Shown: piece after piece, positions 25,616 through 33,314 of the stretch
Numbering within the stretch: the first letter of the stretch is position 1
Layout: each line of letters starts with the position of its first letter
From: an uncultured Fodinibius sp.
GTDB lineage: Bacteria > Bacteroidota > Rhodothermia > Balneolales > Balneolaceae
Direction of reading: 5' to 3'
DNA: 64,000 bases
NCBI GenBank assembly: GCA_913056455.1
Contig: CAJXMJ010000001.1
Span: forward strand, 124,001-188,000
Notes under the pieces: model-generated
Told to the model about the DNA's origin: nothing
Database searches by the model: none
What the model saw: only the letters and a program-made list of their open reading frames with translations
Program-made: the position numbers and the translations under genes

Positions 25616-26692
25616 ATGAAAATTGCTATCAATACAGGAGGGGGTGATGCTCCCGGTCTTAATGCTGCTATAAGAGCGGCAACATTGGCTGCGCTGAAAA
25701 GAGGTTGGGAAGTGTATGGCATTAAGAATGGATATGGATCGATATTTACGGATGAACCTTTCGTAAAGCTTGATGCCAAAGCCGTTGAGGGAATAACGCT
25801 GCAGGGCGGTACTATTTTAGGAACTGCTAATAGGGGTAATCCTTTTGAGATGCCGTATAAAAAAGATGATGGCAGCTGGGATACCAAAGATGTTTCTGAC
25901 CAGCTTGTTCAGACCTTTGAGGATTACGGTATTGATGCGCTTGTGGCCATCGGCGGCGACGGTTCGATGAATATTGCCAGCAAGCTTATCCAGAAGGGGC
26001 TTGATATTGTAGGTGTTCCCAAAACTATTGACAACGATATCTACGGCTGCGATGTGACCCTTGGTTTTGATACTGCTATTGATATTGCAACGGAGGCCAT
26101 CGACCGAATTACGACTACGGCTGAATCGCATCATCGACTGATGGTAGTGGAAGTGATGGGACGTTATGCCGGATGGATTGCTCTTTACTCAGGTATTGCA
26201 GCGTCGGCTGATGTAGTATTGATTCCGGAAATACCTTTTAGTTATGATTCTATCGTTGAAAAAATAAAAGAGCGTGAGTCGAAAGGCTTGCACTATACCA
26301 TGATTGTGGTAGCCGAGGGAGCAAAAAGAAAAGACGGTGAAATTGTGACGAAGGGCAAAACCCCGGGCCAAGAGGTACAGCTGGGAGGGATTGCCGATCA
26401 GGTTGCCGATGAACTTTCTGAGCGAACAGGTAAGGAATCCAGATCTGTAGTGCTGGGACATCTCCAGCGGGGCGGGTCACCCTCTACTTATGACCGGTTA
26501 ATTTCACTGCGTTTCGGCGCGGCTGCCATTCGGTGTGTGGAGGAACACGACTACAATAAACTGGTTGTGCTACAGGATAATAAGCTGACACGAATCCCGA
26601 TTACCAGTATCGAAGGGAAGATGAAGTCGGTTTCTCTTGAAAGCGACACGGTGCAGACGGCCCGTGATATTGGTATTTGTTTAGGTGATTAA
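25616..26692 (+). CDS. pfkA: 6-phosphofructokinase with mixed phosphoryl-donor residues
   Basis: Phosphorylates fructose-6-phosphate in glycolysis. 358 residues. It has GGGDAPGLNAAIR at the N-terminus, the donor loop GGDGS (113-117), PKTIDND (135-141) with the catalytic Asp139, and MGRYAGW. The residue that decides the donor is Gly116 (ATP-type; pyrophosphate enzymes have Asp), whereas Lys136 in PKTIDND replaces the Gly of E. coli-type enzymes. Such Gly/Lys combinations are known in ATP-dependent PFKs outside the E. coli group, so ATP is more likely, but this needs assay. Confidence 0.92.
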   Translation: MKIAINTGGGDAPGLNAAIRAATLAALKRGWEVYGIKNGYGSIFTDEPFVKLDAKAVEGITLQGGTILGTANRGNPFEMPYKKDDGSWDTKDVSDQLVQTFEDYGIDALVAIGGDGSMNIASKLIQKGLDIVGVPKTIDNDIYGCDVTLGFDTAIDIATEAIDRITTTAESHHRLMVVEVMGRYAGWIALYSGIAASADVVLIPEIPFSYDSIVEKIKERESKGLHYTMIVVAEGAKRKDGEIVTKGKTPGQEVQLGGIADQVADELSERTGKESRSVVLGHLQRGGSPSTYDRLISLRFGAAAIRCVEEHDYNKLVVLQDNKLTRIPITSIEGKMKSVSLESDTVQTARDIGICLGD

Positions 26693-26758
26693 TGCTAAGA
26701 AATGAATGGGTCATGTTGTCCCAAAACCTTTCGCGATCAGCATCTAAAAGATAAATAT

Positions 26759-27142
26759 ATGGGATTGTTTAATTCAGTAAAAAATATGTTTTCAGGGTCT
26801 GATACGAGCGAGATCTGGGAGATGATTTCTGATTCTTCTCAGGTAGAACCTATTATTGAAGCCTCAAAGGAAAAGCCGCAGCTGATCTATAAACACAGCC
26901 ATCGCTGCAGCGTTTGTTTTGTTGCAAGAGGAGAGTTAGAACAGTCGGCAGAAGACATTAAAGAACATGCCGATATGTATTTTGTGAATGTGGTTCGTAA
27001 CCGGGATGCCTCTAACAAAATAGCATCAGAGTTGGATGTCCGACATGAATCACCGCAGGCTATTTTGATCAACAAAGGGGAGGTGGTCTGGCACGGCTCG
27101 CACGGCAGTATCAATGCTGGTGCTATGTTGGAATATTTTTGA
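26759..27142 (+). CDS. ytxJ: YtxJ-type monothiol bacilliredoxin
   Basis: 127 residues in the thioredoxin fold. The active-site region is KHSHRCSVC with Cys50 and Cys53 (family HS..C motif), followed by VRNRDASNKIASELDVRHESPQAILINKGEVVWHGSHG. In Bacillus, YtxJ relatives remove bacillithiol from proteins, which suggests that this organism makes bacillithiol. An in-frame ATG at 26702 would add 19 residues with two Cys and no homology, so I prefer ATG 26759, where MGLFNSVKNMF begins. It follows pfkA by 66 bp and converges with mtnA. Confidence 0.85.
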   Translation: MGLFNSVKNMFSGSDTSEIWEMISDSSQVEPIIEASKEKPQLIYKHSHRCSVCFVARGELEQSAEDIKEHADMYFVNVVRNRDASNKIASELDVRHESPQAILINKGEVVWHGSHGSINAGAMLEYF

Positions 27143-27166
27143 ATGAAGATTATTAAGTAGAGCTCT

Positions 27167-28225
27167 TTAATCTTCAAACATATTCTTGAAGTTTTTTTCA
27201 AAAGACGGTTCAATAATACCTTCTTCTGTTATGATGCCATCAATATAGGTATGTGGAGTAACATCAAATGCAGGATTGTAAGCCTCTGCTTTTTTAGGAG
27301 CTATTTGTGCATCACTATAATTAAGTATTTCTTCTTGCTCGCGCTCCTCCAAAGGGATCTCATCTCCGGTTTCCATTTCCATATCGATAGTTGAAAGTGG
27401 TGCTGCTACATAAAATGGGATCTCATTTTCACGGGCTAACACTGCAAGGGGATAGGTGCCAATTTTATTAGCCACATCTCCATTACCCGCAATGCGATCG
27501 GCACCTACCATGATAAGATCAACTTCTCCGCGACGCATAAGTAGACCTGCACTGGAATCAGTTATTATTTTCATAGGGATCTCAGCATTCATCAGTTCCC
27601 AGGCAGTAAGACGTGATCCCTGCAGAAGTGGACGCGTTTCATCTACCCAGACAAATGGCTTTTTGCCTTGCTCGTGTGCGTGGAATATTACTGACAGGGC
27701 CGTACCGTATTGTCCCGTGGCAAGACTGCCGGTATTGCAATGGGTTAGTAGTTGTGCTTCTTTGGGGATAAGCTCAACACCGTTTTCTCCTATCTTTTTG
27801 CAGATGCGCTTATCCTCATCATGGATGGTTTTAGCCGTTTGCAGAACGATCTCTTTAATCTTACTGATATCTTTATCTTTATGCGCCCGAATGGTTGATT
27901 TAATTCGATTAGTTGCCCAGCTGAGGTTTACTGCCGTGGGGCGGGCCCCTTCCAGGTATTCAGCGACCCGGTTTACTTCTACGATAAAACTTTCAAATGA
28001 GTTTTCGGGCAGATCTTTAATGCCCAGATACAAACCGTATGCTGCTGCAATACCTATGGCGGGTGCTCCGCGAATACGAAGCTTTTTAATAGCTTCCCAG
28101 ATACGTCCCACATCTCGGATATCGCTATAGACTTCGCGTCCGGGCAGATATGTTTGATCTAAAATCCGAACATGATCTTCTCGCCATTCAATAGACTGTA
28201 CTGCAGTATCAATGTTATTGCTCAT
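27167..28225 (-). CDS. mtnA: S-methyl-5-thioribose-1-phosphate isomerase
   Basis: Methionine-salvage enzyme that converts methylthioribose-1-phosphate to methylthioribulose-1-phosphate. 352 residues. Motifs: RIRGAPAIGIAAAYG near residue 51, the catalytic Cys in LLTHCNTGSLATG, and the catalytic Asp in MVGADRIAGNGDVANKIGTY. The homologous eIF2B-like subunits lack this Cys/Asp pair. AGAGGAAG upstream of the ATG is a fair Shine-Dalgarno. No other mtn gene lies in the window. Confidence 0.95.
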   Translation of the reverse strand: MSNNIDTAVQSIEWREDHVRILDQTYLPGREVYSDIRDVGRIWEAIKKLRIRGAPAIGIAAAYGLYLGIKDLPENSFESFIVEVNRVAEYLEGARPTAVNLSWATNRIKSTIRAHKDKDISKIKEIVLQTAKTIHDEDKRICKKIGENGVELIPKEAQLLTHCNTGSLATGQYGTALSVIFHAHEQGKKPFVWVDETRPLLQGSRLTAWELMNAEIPMKIITDSSAGLLMRRGEVDLIMVGADRIAGNGDVANKIGTYPLAVLARENEIPFYVAAPLSTIDMEMETGDEIPLEEREQEEILNYSDAQIAPKKAEAYNPAFDVTPHTYIDGIITEEGIIEPSFEKNFKNMFED

Positions 28226-28372
28226 AATAGAGTTGCTTCCTCTTAAATTATACGATACTGATTATGGCAAAAGAAGCCGGATTTTACAACCTTAATTAAA
28301 TAGTGCCTTTTTATGCTATCTGATAATCATGCTGATATGAGATTTGTAGGATATTAAATAACTGGTCAGTAA

Positions 28373-30112
28373 TTAATATCCTTCGGCGGTACCGTCACCC
28401 CGCGGATCAGGTGATCCATATTTCAGGCCATTATCATCAATATAAATAGTATGTGCTCGGCCAACCCCACCTGTTGCACTTAGCGTGTGGCCCCATTCTT
28501 TGAGTTTTTCTCTTGTATCGGGACTCAGACCGAACTCTTCGTAATACAGTTTGTCAGGCATCCATTGATGGTGGAAGCGTGGAGCAGAGTTGGCTGCTTG
28601 GGGCTCCATGCCAAAGACTGTCATATTCAGAAAGTTGTGAAACGTGGCAGTAATGATACGGGGTCCGCCTGCAGCGCCCAGTACCATTCGTGTAGTATCA
28701 TTTTTCGTTACAATGGTAGGAGACATGCTGCTAAGCATCCTTTTTTTCGGTGCCACAGCATTGGCTTTCCCCTGTATTAAGCCAAACATGTTGGGTTCGC
28801 CCGGCTGAGCGGTAAAATCATCCATCTCGTTGTTGAGCAAAAATCCGGCGCCATCAACAGCAATTTTATTCCCGAAAGATCCGTTGAGCGTCGTAGTAAC
28901 TCCAACAGCGTTTCCATTTTTATCAACGATGGAAAAATGGGTGGTTTCTTTGGATTCCTGGTATTGTAATGGGTCACCGTGCGAAATACTGTCACTGGAA
29001 GAAGCCTTATTCCAGTTAAAGCTCTCCATACGTTGTTGATTATATTTCTCGGTTAATAATTCTAATTGAGGAATGTTGACAAAATCAGGATCACCGAGAA
29101 AGTGTGCTCGATCGGCAAAAGCCCTACGCATGACTTCTGTAACAAGATGAACATATTCGGCAGAGTTATACCCAAGCTCTTTTAAATTATAATCCTCAAG
29201 CATAGTTAACATTTGTGCAATGGCAATGCTTCCGCTGCTGGGGGGCGGCATGATATGCAGGTTAAATCCCTTAATGGTAGTTGTAACGGGATCACGCCAT
29301 TTACTTTCATAATTTTTGAGATCGCTGTAACTGATAATCCCCCCAAGTTCATCCATGGTATTGATAATACGATCAGCGGTAACGCCCGAATAAAATCCGT
29401 CTCTCCCCATTCGGGAAATACGGTCAAGGGTATTGGCTAAATCCTTTTGTACAAAAAGGTCTCCCTCTTGATACGGGGATCCGTCTTTCTTTGTAAAGTA
29501 TTTTTTGGAGGAGTGGTACTTTTCAAACTGTTCTGCTTTATCGTTAAGATCTTGGGCTTGCAGCCATGTGAGTGGATATCCTTCTCGGGCCAGTTTTATT
29601 GCTGGAGCCATAACCGTTTCCAGCGGAAGGTTACCGTACCGCTCAAGCGCTTTAATCATACCGTCAACCACTCCGGGAACACCGGATGCCAGGGCCGATC
29701 TTCTGCTGAGATCCGGTTGGTATTCCCCATCCTTAATGAACATATCTTTTGTGGCTTTTTGCGGAGCTCTTTCACGAAAGTCCAGAGAAGTAGTACCCCC
29801 ATCGGCCATATGTAATACCATGAATCCTCCGCCACCAATATTGCCGGCGCGTGGTTCGGTAACGGCCAATGCAAATTGTACGGCAACAGCAGCATCAACG
29901 GCATTACCGCCTTGCTGAAGTATCTTTTTGCCTACTTTTGAGGCATGTTTCTCGGCAGTTACTACAACCGCGTTTTGATAGGACTTTGCCCACCCGATCT
30001 GGGCAAAGAGAGCTTCGGATTGAGCCGTAAGAACAAAAACAAAAGTGAGGAGTATTCGTAGGACGGTTCTCATTTCAGGAAACTTAAAATTGGAATTGAA
30101 ACTTGCTCTCAA
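28373..30112 (-). CDS. ggt: Gamma-glutamyltranspeptidase, secreted
   Basis: N-terminal nucleophile hydrolase that cleaves the gamma-glutamyl bond of glutathione and similar peptides in the periplasm. 579 residues. A signal peptide ends near ALFAQ. GGNAVDAAVAVQFALAVTEPRAGNIGGGGFM lies at the start of the large subunit. Autocleavage before the Thr of KETTHFSIVD yields the small subunit with the nucleophilic Thr. GGPRIITA binds the glutamyl part. An internal ATG at 30073 (MRTVLRILL) gives a more ordinary signal peptide and may be the true start. Confidence 0.93.
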   Translation of the reverse strand: MRASFNSNFKFPEMRTVLRILLTFVFVLTAQSEALFAQIGWAKSYQNAVVVTAEKHASKVGKKILQQGGNAVDAAVAVQFALAVTEPRAGNIGGGGFMVLHMADGGTTSLDFRERAPQKATKDMFIKDGEYQPDLSRRSALASGVPGVVDGMIKALERYGNLPLETVMAPAIKLAREGYPLTWLQAQDLNDKAEQFEKYHSSKKYFTKKDGSPYQEGDLFVQKDLANTLDRISRMGRDGFYSGVTADRIINTMDELGGIISYSDLKNYESKWRDPVTTTIKGFNLHIMPPPSSGSIAIAQMLTMLEDYNLKELGYNSAEYVHLVTEVMRRAFADRAHFLGDPDFVNIPQLELLTEKYNQQRMESFNWNKASSSDSISHGDPLQYQESKETTHFSIVDKNGNAVGVTTTLNGSFGNKIAVDGAGFLLNNEMDDFTAQPGEPNMFGLIQGKANAVAPKKRMLSSMSPTIVTKNDTTRMVLGAAGGPRIITATFHNFLNMTVFGMEPQAANSAPRFHHQWMPDKLYYEEFGLSPDTREKLKEWGHTLSATGGVGRAHTIYIDDNGLKYGSPDPRGDGTAEGY

Positions 30113-30119
30113 ATATAGA

Positions 30120-30157
30120 AAAATATTACAAGGTCTCTATTTTGATGGGAACCTTGT
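30120..30157 (-). terminator. Terminator after the kinase N-terminal fragment
   Basis: On the minus strand, ACAAGGT / ACCTTGT (seven pairs, 16-nt loop) is followed by AATATTTTTC. It lies about 6 bp past the stop of the 62-residue frame and just ahead of ggt, so the fragment may still be transcribed as its own unit. Confidence 0.55.
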
Positions 30158-30162
30158 TGATA

Positions 30163-30351
30163 TTATTGGTCTTCCATGAAGTTTGACTCCTCAGCTTTTT
30201 GGATAGCTGCCAGCAAAGAAGAGACTTCTTGAAAAAGTACATCATTATTTTTGCAAGCTTTTTTGATGTATAGTTTTCTGCTTTCTGAATGATCTATTCG
30301 CATGGCTGTATCGATGATATCTTCAATTTTATTCCACCGTTGCTGATTCAT
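30163..30351 (-). pseudogene. Isolated N-terminal segment of a Ser/Thr kinase-TPR receptor (62 aa)
   Basis: The 62 residues align end to end with residues 1-60 of the kinase at 36359-39178: M-QQ-W-KI--I-DTA near the start, YI-K-ACK-N in the middle, and E-SNF--D at the end. It then stops at TAA before any kinase motif. Either it is what remains of a second kinase gene, or a free-standing adaptor module. A copy of the shared promoter-like element sits 22 bp upstream and a terminator follows, so expression is possible. Confidence 0.65.
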
Positions 30352-30372
30352 AAAGCAAAAACTATCCTTTCT

Positions 30373-30415
30373 CTTTTATTAGTATATGCGAGAAAAAAGG
30401 TGGAAATGGGCCAAA
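30373..30415 (-). promoter_or_regulatory. Shared promoter-like element, copy F (before the kinase fragment)
   Basis: On the minus strand: TTTG (30415-30412), exactly 19 nt of pyrimidine-rich spacer, then CTCGCATATACTAATAAAAG. It has the same TTTG-N19-nnCGYATR layout as copies A, C and E. The downstream half departs from the TACTATGTA seen in B and E. Confidence 0.5.
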
Positions 30416-30444
30416 AAGGTAGGGTTCCTTTTTATTTGAATGGG

Positions 30445-30486
30445 TTTGATCTTTTTTCGCCTGCCCCTACGTATTTCATTATGTAG
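30445..30486 (+). promoter_or_regulatory. Shared promoter-like element, copy A (before collagen-like gene 1)
   Basis: TTTG (30445-30448), a 19-nt spacer, then TACGTATTTCATTATGTAG (30468-30486), ending 29 bp before the ATG of the collagen-like gene. Matches copy B (TACGCATGTTGCTATGTAG) at 13 of 19 bases. Confidence 0.6.
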
Positions 30487-30515
30487 GGATTATTAATTCT
30501 AAAAAAAGTGAAGCT

Positions 30516-31397
30516 ATGCATCGATTAACACGAATTGTGACGTTACTTATAGTTTGTTCAATATCCATTTTTATGGCCTGCGAAGGTCCATCTGGCACCG
30601 AAGGGCCTCAGGGTCCTGAAGGACCAGAAGGGCCCGTGGGACCGGCAGGTGATGATGGAAGCATGATGTACTCCGGACAAGGTGCCCCGGATGCTGATAT
30701 TGGTAAAACCGGTGATTACTACCTTAATACTGGTACCGGTGAAATGTATGGTCCGAAAGATGAGTATGGGTGGGGAAATCCCATTATTGTATTGATGGGG
30801 GAAGATGGCACTAACGGACAGGATGGCGCGGATGGTGAAGACGGTAGTCAGATTTATTCGGGCAGTGGTGCTCCTGATGCCTCGTTGGGTGTTGAGGGTG
30901 ATTATTATCTTGATAAATTCTCTTACCACTTGTATGGACCGAAAACAGGAAGCGGATGGGGCACCCCATTGAATTTAAAAGGAGCTGATGGCAATGCTAA
31001 TGTGACTCGATATATATTTCCTGGATTTGATTTTAGTTCAAATTCACAATTTGTAGCTATATTCAGTGATTTGACAGAAATGGAGATGAAGCAGAGTTCT
31101 TGGTCAGTATATCTAATGTATGATACAGGAAGTAATCAGATCTATTACTCCGTGCCGGGACGTGCTCGAAATATTCTATACTCTGTTGAGCATAATTTCG
31201 TGAACGGGTCAATGTATTTACGAATAAAAACTGAGCCTAATACAACAGGAATACCCTATGATCAAATTGAAATAATTCGTACAGAGGCAAATAGTACTCA
31301 AGATAATACAGGCATTGCAGACACTGGTATTTTAGCTCCTGGTGGGTTGGATTTTTCGGATTATGAAGCCGTAGCTGAATATTATGGGTTTAAATGA
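30516..31397 (+). CDS. Collagen-like lipoprotein 1
   Basis: 293 residues. A lipoprotein signal ends IFMAC with Cys22. A Gly-X-Y run (residues 24-48, rich in GPE/GPQ/GPV) leads into two copies of a module of about 40 residues: YSGxGAPDxxxGxxGDYYLxxxTxxxYGPKxxxGWGxP, at about 52-95 and 109-152, separated by GTNGQDGADGEDGS. The C-terminal part (about 160-293) is unlike its paralogue at 33315 except for the tail DYEAVAEYYGFK. Likely an outer-membrane or surface protein forming a collagen-like trimer; the binding partner is unknown. Confidence 0.85.
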   Translation: MHRLTRIVTLLIVCSISIFMACEGPSGTEGPQGPEGPEGPVGPAGDDGSMMYSGQGAPDADIGKTGDYYLNTGTGEMYGPKDEYGWGNPIIVLMGEDGTNGQDGADGEDGSQIYSGSGAPDASLGVEGDYYLDKFSYHLYGPKTGSGWGTPLNLKGADGNANVTRYIFPGFDFSSNSQFVAIFSDLTEMEMKQSSWSVYLMYDTGSNQIYYSVPGRARNILYSVEHNFVNGSMYLRIKTEPNTTGIPYDQIEIIRTEANSTQDNTGIADTGILAPGGLDFSDYEAVAEYYGFK

Positions 31398-31461
31398 AAG
31401 GTAAGGATAGATGGGAAGTTTGACTTTAGAAAAAAAAGGGAAGTATAACCCCAAGATGTTG

Positions 31462-31810
31462 CAAAACCTATTTTGATGAGGCCGCCGCCAGTGTTACCCA
31501 GGAAATCATAGACCAAGGTACCGTATTGGCCTATACTAAGTTAGCTGGGGATGGAGGTAATATACGACCCCTTCCTGCGACCACTATCCACTCAAACAAG
31601 ATACTTTGGGGATATCACATCACGGGAGTAGGAAATATTCGTTTTACGGCCACAAGTGTAGACGCATCTAACATAAGTCCTGCTTCAACCAATGAGTATA
31701 GGTATGTCATTATTCCCGGCGGTACTTCAATCAGTAGTAAAGCCAAGAAAGAAAAATTAAAAGATATGTCATACGAAGAGGTTAAAAAGCGTTTTGGCAT
31801 TAAAGATTAG
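31462..31810 (+). pseudogene. C-terminal relic of a third collagen-like lipoprotein
   Basis: The frame reads TYFDEAAASVTQEIIDQGTVLAY... and ends YRYVIIPGG...SYEEVKKRFGIKD. This parallels YFDISANAMTQDIIDKG and RYVLIPGG...NYQEVKKYFGLPK of the intact gene at 33315. No lipobox, collagen run or module precedes it: upstream of about 31462 the homology stops and the frame has no good start (only TTG 31526). A strong terminator follows. It is best read as the 3' end of a gene lost by deletion. Confidence 0.7.
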
Positions 31811-31836
31811 AAGATAGCATAACATGCTAACAAAGA

Positions 31837-31868
31837 GGCCCTGTCGTTTTCGGCAGGGCCTTTTTTTT
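31837..31868 (+). terminator. Strong intrinsic terminator after the collagen relic
   Basis: GGCCCTG / CAGGGCC with loop TCGTTTTCGG, followed by eight T. It ends transcripts from the collagen-like gene 1 region. Confidence 0.88.
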
Positions 31869-31895
31869 ATGGGCATAAGATTAGCTGTTATAAAA

Positions 31896-31937
31896 AATGT
31901 CCCCCTTTCGTCTGACAATACGCATGTTGCTATGTAG
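31896..31937 (+). promoter_or_regulatory. Shared promoter-like element, copy B (before propeller lipoprotein 1)
   Basis: The core is TACGCATGTTGCTATGTAG (31919-31937), 45 bp before the ATG. The spacer is C/T-rich as in the other copies, but the -33 position reads AATG instead of TTTG. The right half GCTATGTAGC is itself a short inverted repeat. Confidence 0.55.
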
Positions 31938-31982
31938 CATGTCAAAGGAGTTGTTAATTATCATATTAAATAGACTATCATT

Positions 31983-33170
31983 ATGAGAAAATTCCTACGA
32001 ACTTTTTTACCTCTTTTGTTAATAGGATTGGTTATTTCCTGCGGAGATAACAGCACAGGCACCGATCCAGAACCTGAGCCGGACCCCGAACCCGAAGAGC
32101 CCACGACGGGGACGCTGGAAGTGACGACCAGTACCGGTGGCTCTGATATGGATTCCGACGGATATACCTTAACCGTAGACGGATCTGATCATTCCATTGG
32201 TACGGACGAGACTGTAACCGTCGAAGACTTGGAAGAAGGTAGTTACGATGCCGAACTCTCTGGACTTGCCGAGAACTGCTCGGTGGACGGGGACAACCCC
32301 CAACAAGTGGATATTACCGCGGAAAATACGACCACAGCCAGTTTTGATATTGCCTGCGAGGCGATGTTGAAAAATCAGATTGTGTTTGTTAGTGATCGTA
32401 ATACCAACATTAATTTGTATGTAACGAATCCGGATGGTACTGGACAGGAGCAGATAACCAATAGTTCGAGAAAAGAATATTATCCTTCGGTATCGCCCGA
32501 TGGCACCAAGATTGCATACACCAATATGTCAGACGGTAATATATATGTGATTAACGCAGACGGTACTAATCGCACCCAGCTCACCAGTTCTTCAGGTAAC
32601 GATCTGCTTCCCCGCTGGTCTCCCGATGGCAGTCAAATTTTATTTACCAGCAATCGTGATGGTGATGATGAAGTCTATATCATGAAAGCCGATGGCAGTG
32701 ATCAAACAAACGTGACGAATAATCCTAATGCCGATGATATTGCCGGAGCATGGTCTCCCGATGGTGATCGCCTTGCAATTTATAGTAACAGGGGTACAGA
32801 TGGTGATCAAGAGATCTATACGGTGAATGCCGAAGGGACAGCTCTGCAAAAGTTAACTGACAACACTCATTGGGATGGGGTACCCATCTACAGCCCGGAT
32901 GGCTCGCAGATTGCCTTTATAAGCGACCGGGATGGAAATAACGAAATATATGTAATGAATACTGATGGAAGCAGTCACCAGCGAGTAACAAATAATTCTG
33001 GGAGCGATCTTTTCCCCTCATGGTCGCCTGATGGAAGCAAGCTCTTGTTCCAAAGCGATCGGGACGGGAATGATGAAGTGTATACCATCAATAGCGATGG
33101 GACAGGTGCGACTAACCTAACGGTAAATACTGCTGAAGACGGCATCCCCTTTTGGAGCCCGGTCAAATAG
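31983..33170 (+). CDS. Beta-propeller (TolB/PD40-like) lipoprotein 1
   Basis: 395 residues. The lipobox ends LVISC (Cys20), followed by an acidic linker (PEPEPDPEPEEP). A domain of about 85 residues (43-127, LEVTTSTGG...SFDIAC) contains two Cys and is shared with the 34337 gene. Six PD40 repeats (about 130-395) follow, with phrases such as WSPDGSQILFTSNRDG and EIYVMNTDGSS, predicting a six-bladed propeller. TolB-like propellers bind proteins or sugars; the ligand is unknown. It has its own element (copy B) and terminator. Confidence 0.85.
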   Translation: MRKFLRTFLPLLLIGLVISCGDNSTGTDPEPEPDPEPEEPTTGTLEVTTSTGGSDMDSDGYTLTVDGSDHSIGTDETVTVEDLEEGSYDAELSGLAENCSVDGDNPQQVDITAENTTTASFDIACEAMLKNQIVFVSDRNTNINLYVTNPDGTGQEQITNSSRKEYYPSVSPDGTKIAYTNMSDGNIYVINADGTNRTQLTSSSGNDLLPRWSPDGSQILFTSNRDGDDEVYIMKADGSDQTNVTNNPNADDIAGAWSPDGDRLAIYSNRGTDGDQEIYTVNAEGTALQKLTDNTHWDGVPIYSPDGSQIAFISDRDGNNEIYVMNTDGSSHQRVTNNSGSDLFPSWSPDGSKLLFQSDRDGNDEVYTINSDGTGATNLTVNTAEDGIPFWSPVK

Positions 33171-33192
33171 AAGTTTACTACTAATATTTCTA

Positions 33193-33230
33193 AACCCACA
33201 GTGGTGATAATGCCGCTGTGGGTTATTGTT
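33193..33230 (+). terminator. Terminator after propeller lipoprotein 1
   Basis: AACCCACAG / CTGTGGGTT, nine perfect pairs with a 14-nt loop, followed by ATTGTTTT. The T-run is interrupted but the stem is strong. Confidence 0.7.
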
Positions 33231-33241
33231 TTGGAAATTAA

Positions 33242-33283
33242 TTTGTCCTCCTCCTGCTATTTGATACGCATGTTACTGTGTTA
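33242..33283 (+). promoter_or_regulatory. Shared promoter-like element, copy C (before collagen-like gene 2)
   Basis: TTTG (33242-33245), a 19-nt spacer, then TACGCATGTTACTGTGTTA (33265-33283), ending 31 bp before the ATG. The first 10 bases of the core are identical to copy B, although the genes downstream of B and C are unrelated. Confidence 0.6.
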
Positions 33284-33314
33284 ATGTATTGAATGTAAAT
33301 CAAACTGAGAATAT

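Noticed and set aside
26702-26758. Upstream ATG extending YtxJ by 19 residues (MNGSCCPKTF...)
   Set aside because: The extension has no family counterpart, and ATG 26759 begins the usual YtxJ N-terminus.
30590-30660. Short tandem repeats in DNA (ggtcctgaagga-like units), also near 33400
   Set aside because: They encode the Gly-X-Y collagen run within good frames. There are no spacers, so this is neither a CRISPR array nor a satellite.
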